From assembly GCF_900114625.1 (NCBI RefSeq), contig NZ_FOZL01000001.1:1364001-1428000 (forward strand): a stretch of DNA of 64,000 nt, in the 5' to 3' direction. Both the position numbers and the translations under genes were made by a program. This document shows, in pieces, positions 53,524 to 62,539 of this stretch (within the stretch, counting starts at the first letter, position 1; every line of letters starts with the position of its first letter). This DNA comes from Granulicella pectinivorans (GTDB taxonomy: Bacteria; Acidobacteriota; Terriglobia; Terriglobales; Acidobacteriaceae). The notes beneath the pieces are model-generated. The model did not search any database and was not told where the DNA came from. It was given only the letters and a program-made list of their open reading frames with translations.

Positions 53524-55152
53524 ATGGCCGATCCCGCCCTTCCCCAGTCAGCGCGCCAACTGCTCGAACTCGCCGCCCGCAACGCCATCGCCGAAGAGGG
53601 AGGAGGCCCCGAGCGACGCGCCCGCGAAACCAAGGCGGGCAAGCTCTCCGCGCGGGAGCGCATCGACTTCCTGCTGGACGAGGGCACCTTCGAGGAGGCC
53701 GACAAGTTCGTCACCCACCGCGCGACCGACTTCGGCATGGCCGCGCAGCGCGTGCCGGGCGACGGCTTTATTACCGGGTACGGTCGCGTCAACGGGCGGG
53801 TGACGTTCGTCTTCGCGCAGGACTTTACCGTGCTTGGCGGGTCGTTGTCGGAGGCAAATGCCGCGAAGATCGTGAAGATGATGGACCTTGCCATGAAGGT
53901 CGGCGCTCCGGTCGTGGGCTTGAATGACTCCGGCGGAGCTCGCATTCAGGAGGGCGTCGTCTCGCTGGCCGGGTATACGGACATCTTTCTGCGCAACACG
54001 CTGGCGTCGGGTGTCGTGCCGCAGATCTCGGCGATCCTGGGGCCATGCGCTGGCGGAGCCGTCTATTCGCCCGCCATCACGGACTTTACGTTGATGACCG
54101 CGAAGACGAGCTACATGTTCGTCACCGGGCCGGATGTGATCAAGACGGTGACCCATGAAGACGTCACGATGTCCGACCTTGGCGGTGCCGCGACCCACAA
54201 CGAAATCTCCGGCGTAGCCCACTTCATCGCCGCGGACGACCGTGAGTGCCTGGCGCTGGTCCGCGAGCTCCTTGGCTTTCTGCCTTCGAACAACCTTGAA
54301 GATCCACCGCGACGGCCGAACACCGACCCACGCGATCGCGCGGACAAGGCTCTTGACACGCTGATCCCGACCGAGTCGAATCAGCCCTACGACATCAAGG
54401 ACGTCATCACCCGCGTGGTCGACGAGGCCTATTTCTTCGAGATCCAGGAGGCCTATGCGCGGAACATCGTCATCGGCTTCGCGCGCATGGATGGACGTCC
54501 CGTAGGCATCGTCGCCAATCAGCCAGCCTTCCTGGCCGGTGTGCTGGACATCAACGCGAGCGTAAAAGCCGCGCGGTTCGTGCGTTTTTGCGACGCTTTC
54601 AGTATTCCGCTCATCGTCTTCGAAGACGTTCCGGGGTTCATGCCCGGCGTCCAGCAGGAGCATGGAGGCATCATCCGCCATGGTGCCAAGCTGCTCTATG
54701 CGTTTGCGGAAGCGACGGTTCCGAAGCTCACCGTCATCACCCGCAAGGCATACGGCGGAGCCTATTGCGTGATGAACTCGAAGCATCTGCGGGCGGATTT
54801 GAACATCGCCTGGCCGACGGCTGAGATCGCGGTAATGGGACCCGAGGGTGCGGTCAATATCGTCTACAAGAGCGAGCTTGCGCGCACGGTGAAGGACGCG
54901 GAAGCCATGTGGCCACAGGGCAAACCGTTTACGGAACAAGAAAAGTTACAAATTCTGAGCGAGGCCCGCGCCGAGAAGGTTGCCGAGTTTCGCGAGCGTT
55001 TTGCCAACCCGTATGTCGCCGCCGAACGAGGTTACGTCGATGCCGTGATTCCGCCCTCGGAGACGCGCCGCCGGCTCAACACCGCGCTGGACATGCTCGC
55101 GACCAAACGCGAAAAGAACCCGCCAAAAAAGCATGGGAATATCCCACTGTAG
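53524..55152 (+). CDS. Acyl-CoA (propionyl-/methylcrotonyl-type) carboxylase beta subunit
   Basis: 542 residues. This is the carboxyltransferase subunit that moves CO2 from biotin to acyl-CoA. The crotonase-fold motifs are intact: N-terminal LSARERIDFLLDEG, the oxyanion-hole regions LNDSGGARIQEGVVSLAGY and ILGPCAGGAVYSPA, then VGIVANQPAFLAGVLDINAS and PGFMPGVQQEHGGIIRHGAK. The usual biotin carboxylase and biotin-carrier genes are not next to it. It fits PccB/MmdA families; propionyl-CoA is the likeliest substrate. A cupin gene starts 22 bases after the stop. Confidence 0.93.
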   Translation: MADPALPQSARQLLELAARNAIAEEGGGPERRARETKAGKLSARERIDFLLDEGTFEEADKFVTHRATDFGMAAQRVPGDGFITGYGRVNGRVTFVFAQDFTVLGGSLSEANAAKIVKMMDLAMKVGAPVVGLNDSGGARIQEGVVSLAGYTDIFLRNTLASGVVPQISAILGPCAGGAVYSPAITDFTLMTAKTSYMFVTGPDVIKTVTHEDVTMSDLGGAATHNEISGVAHFIAADDRECLALVRELLGFLPSNNLEDPPRRPNTDPRDRADKALDTLIPTESNQPYDIKDVITRVVDEAYFFEIQEAYARNIVIGFARMDGRPVGIVANQPAFLAGVLDINASVKAARFVRFCDAFSIPLIVFEDVPGFMPGVQQEHGGIIRHGAKLLYAFAEATVPKLTVITRKAYGGAYCVMNSKHLRADLNIAWPTAEIAVMGPEGAVNIVYKSELARTVKDAEAMWPQGKPFTEQEKLQILSEARAEKVAEFRERFANPYVAAERGYVDAVIPPSETRRRLNTALDMLATKREKNPPKKHGNIPL

Positions 55153-55174
55153 CCATCACATCCAAGGAGCATGC

Positions 55175-55537
55175 ATGCCCGCAACCCCCATCAGCCGAGG
55201 CACCGCCGAACACTATCGCTGGGGAGGCGATCACAACGATGTCTCCGACGGCTGGTACCTTGTGCGTACGCCGGCGCTGAACATCATCGAGGAACGGCTG
55301 CCGCCGGCCGCTTTCGAGACGCGCCACTATCACAAGGTGTCGCGGCAGTTCTTCTATGTGCTGGAGGGCGAGCTCACCATGGAGATCGAGCACCATGTCT
55401 ATGTGCTGAAGGCGGGCGAAGGGGTCGAGATTGCGCCGGGACAGGCTCACCAGGCTGCAAATCATAGCAAACAAGACCTCAGCATCCTGGTCACGAGCCA
55501 GCCGCCGAGCCATGGCGACCGCTATGAAGCACTTTGA
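55175..55537 (+). CDS. Small cupin-domain protein
   Basis: 120 residues from the ATG at 55175 (AAGGAG upstream). The two cupin motifs are visible: RHYHKVSRQFFYVLEGELTMEI with metal-binding His and Glu, and GEGVEIAPGQAHQAANHS with the third His. The single-domain form has no enzyme-specific mark, and the reaction is unknown. It is downstream of the carboxylase on the same strand and probably cotranscribed. Confidence 0.85.
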   Translation: MPATPISRGTAEHYRWGGDHNDVSDGWYLVRTPALNIIEERLPPAAFETRHYHKVSRQFFYVLEGELTMEIEHHVYVLKAGEGVEIAPGQAHQAANHSKQDLSILVTSQPPSHGDRYEAL

Positions 55538-55875
55538 GTCCGGAATCCGCTTATACGTAAGCAGCTTCGAATAAGTTTCCCGAAAACGGGCATCCGCTCA
55601 CAAAAAAATTGATAAAAATTTGACGAACAGTCCAGCCATCTGTACGCTCTGTTTTGTATCCGACAACACAGTTTTGGCAGGCAGGCTTTTCTTGGCCCGT
55701 CTTGTCGTCTCCCTCAGTCTTTGAGGGATCGCAACAAAACGCTTTCCTTGCGGGACGCGTGCAGTTCGAACAACTGTAGGAACGCTGACATCGGCAAAGA
55801 CCGCAGCGAATAAAAAAGAACCAAATGTTTCACTCCAGAGCGATCTGGAGACTTTTTCCGAAGAGGTCCATACCT
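55538..55875. promoter_or_regulatory. Leader and promoter region of the TonB receptor gene
   Basis: No gene is visible in the 338 bases. A TTGACG (55620-55625) and a weak TACGCT (55643-55648), 17 bases apart, may be the promoter; an AT-rich tract (CAAAAAAATTGATAAAAATT) lies just before it. A small hairpin CCCTCA-GTCTT-TGAGGG (55711-55727) follows in the leader. AAGAGGT at 55861-55867 is the ribosome-binding site. Confidence 0.4.
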
Positions 55876-58800
55876 ATGAACCATGCCTTTACAAGGGCAT
55901 GCCGCTCTCTTGCGGCTGTCTTTACCCTGTTCCTGATGATCCTAGCTCTGGTTCCCGCCGCACAGGCGCAGGAGACCACGGCAGGCATCCAGGGAACGAT
56001 CAAGGATCCCAGCGGTGCCAACATCGCGGGAGCTCTGGTTACCGTCTCCGGAAGCCAATTGATCGGTGAAAAAACCGCGAACACAGACAAGTCGGGCTAC
56101 TATCGCTTCACCAACCTGCCTCCAGGATCCTACTCTCTGACGGTCAGCGCGAGCGGCTTCTCCGAGACCAAGCGCGATGGCATCCTGCTTCAGGTGGGTC
56201 GCCTTCCGAGCATCGATATCAACCTCTCGATCGGTTCGGACAAGACGGTCATCGAAGTCTCCACCGCCGTTCCCCTCATCGACGTCACCCAATCCAACGC
56301 TCAGACCAACGTGACCCGCGACGTGCTCGACTACGATCCGCGTGGCCGCTCCTTCCAGTCCGTGATTCAGTTTGCCCCCGGCGCCCGCCAGGAACCGCTT
56401 CAGGCCAACGGTTACTCGATCGACGGCGCAACCTCCAGCGAAAACGGCTACCTGATCGACGGCATGCAGAGCAGCGCGCTCGATAGCGGTCAGTCGAAGT
56501 CGAACCTGCCCTTCGAGTTCATCCAGGAAGTGGAAGTCAAGACCTCCGGTTTCGCTGCTGAGTTCGGCGGCGCACTTGGCGGCGTTGTCACCGCGACCGA
56601 GAAGCGTGGAAGCAACAACTTCCACGGGGAACTGCTCACCTACTACGAAGCGGATCCGCTGGACGCGAGCCCCGCGACGACCGTCCGCTTCAATCCGCAG
56701 ATCTCCGCCAACGCAAGCAATCGCCTCGACATCCCGTACCAGAACTACACGCCGATCAAGGATCACTATCGTCAGGTGCAGCCCGGCGCCATCGTCACCG
56801 GCTACCTGATGAAGGATCGCCTCTGGATGACCGCTGCGATTGAGCCGTATTTCACCTCGACCCGCCGGACGACCAACTTCAACTTCACCAACGGAGCTGT
56901 TTCGAGCATCGGTCCGGTCGTCTCCACCCAGGACACGCAGCAGTACTACAGCCTTATCCGTCTCGACGGTAAGGTCACGGACAAGATCCGCGTCTTCGGT
57001 GCCTTCCTGTACCAGTACTACCGCATCTCCGGAAGCACGCTGCCCAACCCGGATTCGATCAACGGGCTCTTCAACAGCAGCTCGACCTCGAACCCCTTCA
57101 ACTTCAACCATGGCCTTGGCAGCGTGCAGCCCAACTCGACCTTTACGGCCGGCGCGGACATCACCATCACGCCTTCGCTTGTCGCCACGACTCGCTACGG
57201 CTACTTCTATAACAACCTTCATACCGTAGGAACTCCTGCCGGAATCCGTTACCTGTTCTCCGCCTCGGGCATCGGTACCACCGCCCTCGACGGAACGGTC
57301 GGCTCTACCAGCAACGCGGGTGCGCCCGCCCAGCAGGCCTCCGGTTACGCCAACATCGCGGATAACACCGCCACTGCCGCAACCCAGAACATCGTCCACC
57401 AGTTCAACCAGGACCTCGCCTACTTCAAGAAGGGCTTCTTCGGACAGCACAACCTGAAGGTCGGCTACCAGTTGAACCACCAGACGTACAACATCCGTCA
57501 GCTCTACAACAGCGCCCTTGTTCAGGTGTACTGGGGCCAGACCTACTCGCCTCTCTCGGCGAACCAGCCCAACTGCGCAGCGATCGAAACGACCAACCTG
57601 GCTCGCTACGGCCAGACCGGCACCGCCGGCGGCTTCGATCCGACGAGCTGCCGTGGTAACTACGGATATGCCATCGTTCGCGAGTACACCAACGGGAACG
57701 GTCAGGTCTCTTCAAACAACCATGGACTGTACGTGCAGGATGCCTGGACGGTCGGTCACGGCCTTACCCTTAACCTCGGCGTTCGTCTGGAGAAAGAGTA
57801 CGTTCCTTCCTTCAACCTGTACCCCTCGGGCATCAGCTTCGGCCTCGGCGGCAAGGTTGCTCCCCGTCTCGGCGCTGCCTGGGATGTCTTCCAGAATGGC
57901 AAGCTGAAGCTCTTCGGCTCCTACGGCGTCTTCAACGATGTCTTCAAACTCAACCTCGCCATCGGTTCCTTCGGCGGCAACTACTGGCATGGTTGCTACT
58001 ATGCCCTCGACGACGCAAACTACACTCGCATCCAGCCCATCCGTGACGCAAACGGTCACTACTGCTCTGGAACCGGACCTGCCAACCTCGCGGCCGTCAC
58101 GCCCGCCCCCGCCATCCGCTTCATCGAGAACCAGGACTTCCGCATCGCTGCGAACGATCCTGCGAACCCGGTCAAGCCAGGCGTCGATCCCAACCTCAAG
58201 CCCTTCCGTCAGCACGAGGCTGTCTTCGGTGCGGACTACCAGATTTCGCGTAACTGGTCGTTCGAGAGCCGCTGGACCCGCCGCCGTGTCGATCATGCGA
58301 TCGAAGACACCGGAATTCAGACCCCCAACGGCGAAGCCTTCCCCATCTCCAACCCGGGTGAAGGAATCGACACGCAGCCCGTACCCAACTGCCCCACCTG
58401 CCCTAACCAGCCGAAGGCTGCTCGTGCTTACGATGGTGTGGAGTTCCGCTTCACGAAGGTAGCCAGCCGTCACTGGTTCGGTCAGTTCGACTACACCTAC
58501 AGTCGTCTTCGTGGAAACTACAGCGGTCTTGTGGACTCCGATATCGCCGATGGAAACTCGACGACGGTAGCTGGTATCCGCTCCACCAGCCCGAACTCCG
58601 GACGCGCTTTCGACGAGCCGTACTTCCAGTTCGACGCGCACGGCAAGCCCTTCAACGGCCTGCTCGCCACGGATCGCCCGCACACCTTCAAGGCGATTAC
58701 CTACTACCGCTTCAGCCCCCTGAAGCGTCACGAGTCGACCGTTGGTCTCTTCCAGCAGATCTACTCAGGCACCCCTCTCAGCTCCTACATCGACGTGGCC

Positions 58801-59259
58801 GGTGGCGGCAGCTACCAGGTCTACCCCGAGGGTCGCGCCAAGTGGATCCCCATCACGGCGGATGCAACTGGCTTCATGACCTACGGAACCCCCTACCTGC
58901 GCCGGACCCCCGTCTTCTTCCAGTCGGATCTGTCCTTCACGCATGCCTACCAGGTCAGCAAGGCTCACGAAGCATGGCGTCTCGGATTCGAAGCCAACCT
59001 GACCAACGTCCTGAACACCAAGCGTCCCGTGATCTACGGTTCGAAGATCAACTCGCCGAACAAGTCGGGTCAGTTCATCAAGCCGGTCGGTTACAACACC
59101 GGTGGCGCGCTGAACTACTCGCTCCTCATGCACGCCTACGACTACCAGGGCCTTTCGAACACAACGGCTTCGCAGATTACTCTCAACAGCGAGTATGGCG
59201 TGCCGACTGCGTTCCAGACCCCACGTCAGATCCGTCTGAAGATCAAGTTCGTCTTCTAA
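55876..59259 (+). CDS. TonB-dependent receptor with carboxypeptidase-regulatory N-domain
   Basis: 1127 residues from the ATG at 55876. Signal peptide about 1-33 (ALVPAAQAQ). An immunoglobulin-like carboxypeptidase-regulatory domain (about 36-120, GIQGTIKDPSGANIAGALVTV) is followed by the plug (about 125-250, LIDGMQSS and FIQEVEVKTSGFAAEFGGALGG) and a large beta-barrel to the C-terminal Phe of KIKFVF. This is the Oar-like type expanded in Acidobacteria, importing complex carbohydrates or other nutrients across the outer membrane. No SusD-type partner is present. Gene ends with two hairpins. Confidence 0.95.
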   Translation: MNHAFTRACRSLAAVFTLFLMILALVPAAQAQETTAGIQGTIKDPSGANIAGALVTVSGSQLIGEKTANTDKSGYYRFTNLPPGSYSLTVSASGFSETKRDGILLQVGRLPSIDINLSIGSDKTVIEVSTAVPLIDVTQSNAQTNVTRDVLDYDPRGRSFQSVIQFAPGARQEPLQANGYSIDGATSSENGYLIDGMQSSALDSGQSKSNLPFEFIQEVEVKTSGFAAEFGGALGGVVTATEKRGSNNFHGELLTYYEADPLDASPATTVRFNPQISANASNRLDIPYQNYTPIKDHYRQVQPGAIVTGYLMKDRLWMTAAIEPYFTSTRRTTNFNFTNGAVSSIGPVVSTQDTQQYYSLIRLDGKVTDKIRVFGAFLYQYYRISGSTLPNPDSINGLFNSSSTSNPFNFNHGLGSVQPNSTFTAGADITITPSLVATTRYGYFYNNLHTVGTPAGIRYLFSASGIGTTALDGTVGSTSNAGAPAQQASGYANIADNTATAATQNIVHQFNQDLAYFKKGFFGQHNLKVGYQLNHQTYNIRQLYNSALVQVYWGQTYSPLSANQPNCAAIETTNLARYGQTGTAGGFDPTSCRGNYGYAIVREYTNGNGQVSSNNHGLYVQDAWTVGHGLTLNLGVRLEKEYVPSFNLYPSGISFGLGGKVAPRLGAAWDVFQNGKLKLFGSYGVFNDVFKLNLAIGSFGGNYWHGCYYALDDANYTRIQPIRDANGHYCSGTGPANLAAVTPAPAIRFIENQDFRIAANDPANPVKPGVDPNLKPFRQHEAVFGADYQISRNWSFESRWTRRRVDHAIEDTGIQTPNGEAFPISNPGEGIDTQPVPNCPTCPNQPKAARAYDGVEFRFTKVASRHWFGQFDYTYSRLRGNYSGLVDSDIADGNSTTVAGIRSTSPNSGRAFDEPYFQFDAHGKPFNGLLATDRPHTFKAITYYRFSPLKRHESTVGLFQQIYSGTPLSSYIDVAGGGSYQVYPEGRAKWIPITADATGFMTYGTPYLRRTPVFFQSDLSFTHAYQVSKAHEAWRLGFEANLTNVLNTKRPVIYGSKINSPNKSGQFIKPVGYNTGGALNYSLLMHAYDYQGLSNTTASQITLNSEYGVPTAFQTPRQIRLKIKFVF

Positions 59260-59277
59260 CGCAATCGCAACCGAACC

Positions 59278-59311
59278 CTGTGGGGGGAGCCGTCCAGCGG
59301 CTCCCCCACAG
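59278..59311 (+). terminator. GC-rich hairpin after the TonB receptor gene
   Basis: CTGTGGGGG(G)AGCCG pairs with CGGCTCCCCCACAG across a short loop, one G bulged. No T tract; it is 18 bases after the stop. Confidence 0.65.
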
Positions 59312-59337
59312 GCGTTAACGCACCAGGCAAGCCGTAC

Positions 59338-59383
59338 GCAATGAAGAGGGGGAAGGCCATTTGGCCTTCCCCCTCTTCATTGC
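59338..59383. terminator. Near-perfect 22-bp palindrome between convergent genes
   Basis: The 22 bases 59338-59359 and their perfect complement 59362-59383 are separated by two bases only (core GGGGGAAGGCCA TT TGGCCTTCCCCC). It lies between the stop codons of the convergent receptor and carboxypeptidase-like genes and would act in both directions. T runs are absent. Confidence 0.75.
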
Positions 59384-59394
59384 GGAAGAAATCT

Positions 59395-59769
59395 TTAGCT
59401 GCCTGTATCGACTTTCAGGTTGATGGTGAACGCGGTCTTTGAATCGAAGGAGCTGATCGTCTTCACGGCGCTCTTCTTGCCATTGTGCTCTGCCCACAAC
59501 TCGTAGTCGGTGGTGGAGGAGAGCTGGCCGAAGCGGAAGCTGCCTGTCTCGTCGGCGATAAAGCTCTTGATCGAAAGCGTATGGTCGTCCTTCAGGTAGA
59601 CGATCGCGCCCTTCATCGGGGCGTCCGACTTATCGGTCACCCTTCCCGACACCGTCCGTTGCGAAGCCTGTGCCATCAAGGCTACCGGCTGCAGCACGGA
59701 AGCGCCCGTACCTGCGAGACAAACCGCCAGAACAAGGGAACCAAACCGGGACCGGGAAGCGTTTTTCAT
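59395..59769 (-). CDS. Secreted carboxypeptidase-regulatory-like domain protein
   Basis: 124 residues from the ATG at 59769, a TATAAT lying just upstream (59776-59781 on this strand), so the mRNA may be leaderless. A signal peptide (about 1-36) precedes one domain: RTVSGRVTDKSDAPMKGAIVYLKD and SFIADETGSFRFGQLSSTTDYELWAEHNGKKS, the same fold as the N-terminal domain of the neighbouring TonB receptor. Its role is probably binding or stabilising something in the envelope; nothing shows catalysis. Confidence 0.85.
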   Translation of the reverse strand: MKNASRSRFGSLVLAVCLAGTGASVLQPVALMAQASQRTVSGRVTDKSDAPMKGAIVYLKDDHTLSIKSFIADETGSFRFGQLSSTTDYELWAEHNGKKSAVKTISSFDSKTAFTINLKVDTGS

Positions 59770-59806
59770 GCTCCAATTATACGTCGTTTCAGCAACTTGC
59801 GGCGTG

Positions 59807-60004
59807 TCACTCCACTTCGTCGGCGAACGAAAGCTCTTCCGGATCGTCATACCCCAGCCCATCCATGAGGACTACCTTCAGCGGCTCCAGCGAGACGATC
59901 TCCAGTTCCGCACCGCACTCATCGCACTCCAGCAGATCGCCTTCCTCCACCGCGTCGGCGTCCACCACGACCAGGTTCTCGCATTCGGGACAAAGTGCTG
60001 GCAT
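59807..60004 (-). CDS. LysW-like zinc-ribbon protein
   Basis: 65 residues from the ATG at 60004 (GGAGG upstream). CPECENL and ECDECGAELEIV provide two C-x2-C pairs, the LysW zinc ribbon. LysW carries amino-acid intermediates of lysine or arginine synthesis on a C-terminal Glu of EDWGE; here the tail is SFADEVE, so the last residue is Glu but the motif is changed. No lys or arg genes are nearby. It may be a zinc-ribbon protein with another role. Confidence 0.75.
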   Translation of the reverse strand: MPALCPECENLVVVDADAVEEGDLLECDECGAELEIVSLEPLKVVLMDGLGYDDPEELSFADEVE

Positions 60005-60198
60005 CAAAGAACCTCCACAGGATGATACAAACGATGCAGAGAGAACATCATCGCATCCGTGCCGGTCTCGCGGGATGAATCTTCCGTCATCCAGCAGGTC
60101 TGCAACATAGGAATGGTAGCGCGTCTTTTTGCTGGATCCACTCGTACCTAGATCTACACCCTTCAGACATATATCAGATACCAGAGGCCGAACTGACC

Positions 60199-61701
60199 AT
60201 GTTGCTCACCCTTCTTCGCCGCTCCGCCGTCCTCGCTGTCTCCCTGGCGCTTCCTCTTGCCGCGCAGGTTCCTGCCGCTCCGGCCGATCCCGCCATCGCG
60301 AAGGCGCTCCAGCAGGTTTCGGCCGACCGCATCCAGGCCACGATCACCAAGCTTGTGTCCTTCAAGAACCGCAGCACACTCTCCAGCATGGACAAGGATC
60401 TCCCTCCCGGGACCGGCATCCTGGCCGCCGCCGACTGGATCGAGCAGCAATTTCAGTCGTATTCAGCCGACTGCGGGGGATGTCTTGAGGTGAAGCGCGA
60501 CACCTTCGTCGAGGCCGGTACGCCCGGGACCCGCATCCTCAAGGACACGCAGCTTAACAATATCTATGCTGTGCTGAAGGGAACGGACCCTGCCCAGAGT
60601 GCGCGGCGGGTGCTCGTCACGGGGCATTACGACTCCCGCAACTCGGACAACTTCAATACTCACGATCCCGCTCCGGGCGCGAACGACGATGCCAGCGGTG
60701 TGGCCGTCTCCCTCGAATGCGCGCGGGTGCTGAGCCAGCTCAAATTTCCGTCGACCATCGTCTTCGTGGCGGTCGCGGGAGAAGAGCAGGGGCTGAACGG
60801 AAGCCGGCACCTTGCGCGTCTTGCGAAGGCCGAGGGCTGGCAGCTTGAAGCAGTGCTGAATAACGACATCGTCGGCGGCGACACCACGCCGGGCGATACG
60901 ACGCAGGACAAGAATAAGGTGCGGGTGTTCTCGGAAGGCGTCCCGGGACCGGCAACCATCGAGCAGGTTCACCTCATCCAGACACTCGGCTCCGAGTCGG
61001 ATTCGCCCTCGCGGGAGATTGCCCGCGCCATCTTGGACAACTCCCGCACGTACATGGGGCAGCATGCGCAGGGCGCGGCTCCGGCTGGTCCCGGCAAGGC
61101 TCGATCGATGGCCATGCGGCTTGTTCCGGCCTTCCAGCCGGTGATGATTCTTCGCCGTGACCGTTTCCTGCGCGGTGGCGATCACACCAGCTTCAACCTG
61201 GAAGGCTTCCCCGCGGTTCGCATCACGGAGTGGCAGGAGAACTTCAACCACCAGCACCAGACCCCGCGCGTCGAGAAGGGCATTGAGATCGAGGACAATA
61301 TCAAGTTCGTCGACTTCAACTATGTGGCGCAGGTCGCGCGGACGAATGCCGCGTCGCTTGCGACCTTCGCCGCCGCTCCGGGCGTTCCGCAGAACGTACA
61401 CGTCACCACGACGAACCTGGACAACAACACGGAACTGAGCTGGGAGCCGCCTGTGGGCATGCCCGCGGGTGCCTTCTACGAGATTCTCTCCCGCCCCACC
61501 GACCAGACCGATTGGACTGCCGTGCAGCCGGTTCACGTCACGAAGATCACCCTGGCGGTCTCGAAGGACAACACGATCTTCGGTATCCGGACGGTGGATG
61601 CGGCCGGCCATCGCAGCTATGCGGTTTACCCCGTGCCCGCGCGCGGGATTCGCAACGCCCCCGGGGTTGGAGTCCCCGCCGTCCAACCTGTGGTGAAATA
61701 G
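60199..61701 (+). CDS. M28 family zinc aminopeptidase, secreted
   Basis: 500 residues with GAGG upstream and a signal peptide (about 1-22). The di-zinc M28 motifs are present: VTGHYDSRNSD, PGANDDASGVA, AVAGEEQGLNGSRH and the late GGDHTSFN. A fibronectin-III-like domain (about 385-480, PQNVHVTTTNLDNNTELSW) ends the protein. It removes amino acids from peptides outside the cytoplasm. The gene downstream starts six bases after the stop. Confidence 0.9.
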   Translation: MLLTLLRRSAVLAVSLALPLAAQVPAAPADPAIAKALQQVSADRIQATITKLVSFKNRSTLSSMDKDLPPGTGILAAADWIEQQFQSYSADCGGCLEVKRDTFVEAGTPGTRILKDTQLNNIYAVLKGTDPAQSARRVLVTGHYDSRNSDNFNTHDPAPGANDDASGVAVSLECARVLSQLKFPSTIVFVAVAGEEQGLNGSRHLARLAKAEGWQLEAVLNNDIVGGDTTPGDTTQDKNKVRVFSEGVPGPATIEQVHLIQTLGSESDSPSREIARAILDNSRTYMGQHAQGAAPAGPGKARSMAMRLVPAFQPVMILRRDRFLRGGDHTSFNLEGFPAVRITEWQENFNHQHQTPRVEKGIEIEDNIKFVDFNYVAQVARTNAASLATFAAAPGVPQNVHVTTTNLDNNTELSWEPPVGMPAGAFYEILSRPTDQTDWTAVQPVHVTKITLAVSKDNTIFGIRTVDAAGHRSYAVYPVPARGIRNAPGVGVPAVQPVVK

Positions 61702-61707
61702 CTGTAC

Positions 61708-62538
61708 ATGGCACGCGGCCCCATCACGCTTACTTTCCCCCCGTTTCACGGAGCGACACGCAGGCTCGTTCTCATCAGCCTGGGTGCCTTCTTCGCCATC
61801 GCCGTACTGGGGAGTTTCTCGCCGGACCTGCTGGAGAGGCTCCTCGGCTTCGTCACCCTGATCCCGGCGACGCTCTTCCACGGTCAGGTCTGGCAGCTCT
61901 TCACGTACGAGTTTGTCGTGACCGGCATCCTGAACACGATCTTCTGGCTGCTGACGCTCTGGTTCTTCGGCTCGCAGTTGGAGGATCAGTTCGGCAGCCG
62001 CTGGCTGACGGAGTACTACCTTCTTACCTCGGCTGCCGGGGCGCTGTTCGCCGCGCTGCTGGCCATGACCGGGCTCTTCCGCATGAGTCCTCTGGTGGCT
62101 GCGGCCGGGCCGCGCGGAGCCATCCTCGCTCTTCTTGTGGCTTCCGCCTACGTGTCCGGCGAAGAGATGATTCGCTTCAACTTCATCTTTACCTTGAAGC
62201 TGAAGTATCTCGTTGCTATCTACGGGCTTTACTATCTCGCGATCCTTATCCTTGGGCCGAACCGCTTCGGTGCGCTGACCTGCCTGTGCTGCGGACTCGC
62301 GGGCTACCTTTATATGCGCTATGCGCCGCGCCGCGGCTTCCTGCCGAACGCGAGCTTCAACCTCTCCGAACGCTATTACGCGATGCGCAACGACTATTAC
62401 CGCCGCAAGCGCCGCAATGCCGCGAAGAAGTTCGAGGTCTACATGCGCAAGCAGGACCGCGAGGTTCACTTCGACAAGGAAGGCCGCTACGTCGCGCCGG
62501 ATGACAAGGATCCCACCGACAAGCGGTGGATGAACTAG
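61708..62538 (+). CDS. Rhomboid-like membrane protein, probably inactive
   Basis: 276 residues. Six membrane helices follow the rhomboid layout: VTLIPATLFHGQVWQLFTYEFVV and NTIFWLLTLWFFGSQLEDQFG (L1 and helix 2). However the catalytic Ser segment GxSG reads AAAGPRGAILALL, so Ser is absent, and the last helix has CLCCGLAGYLYMRY where active members have HLGG..G.LY, so the His is absent as well. It is therefore a pseudoprotease like the iRhoms and derlins, which bind and chaperone rather than cut. A long basic C-terminal tail (about 200-276) is cytosolic. Cotranscribed with the M28 gene. Confidence 0.8.
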   Translation: MARGPITLTFPPFHGATRRLVLISLGAFFAIAVLGSFSPDLLERLLGFVTLIPATLFHGQVWQLFTYEFVVTGILNTIFWLLTLWFFGSQLEDQFGSRWLTEYYLLTSAAGALFAALLAMTGLFRMSPLVAAAGPRGAILALLVASAYVSGEEMIRFNFIFTLKLKYLVAIYGLYYLAILILGPNRFGALTCLCCGLAGYLYMRYAPRRGFLPNASFNLSERYYAMRNDYYRRKRRNAAKKFEVYMRKQDREVHFDKEGRYVAPDDKDPTDKRWMN

Positions 62539-62539
62539 C

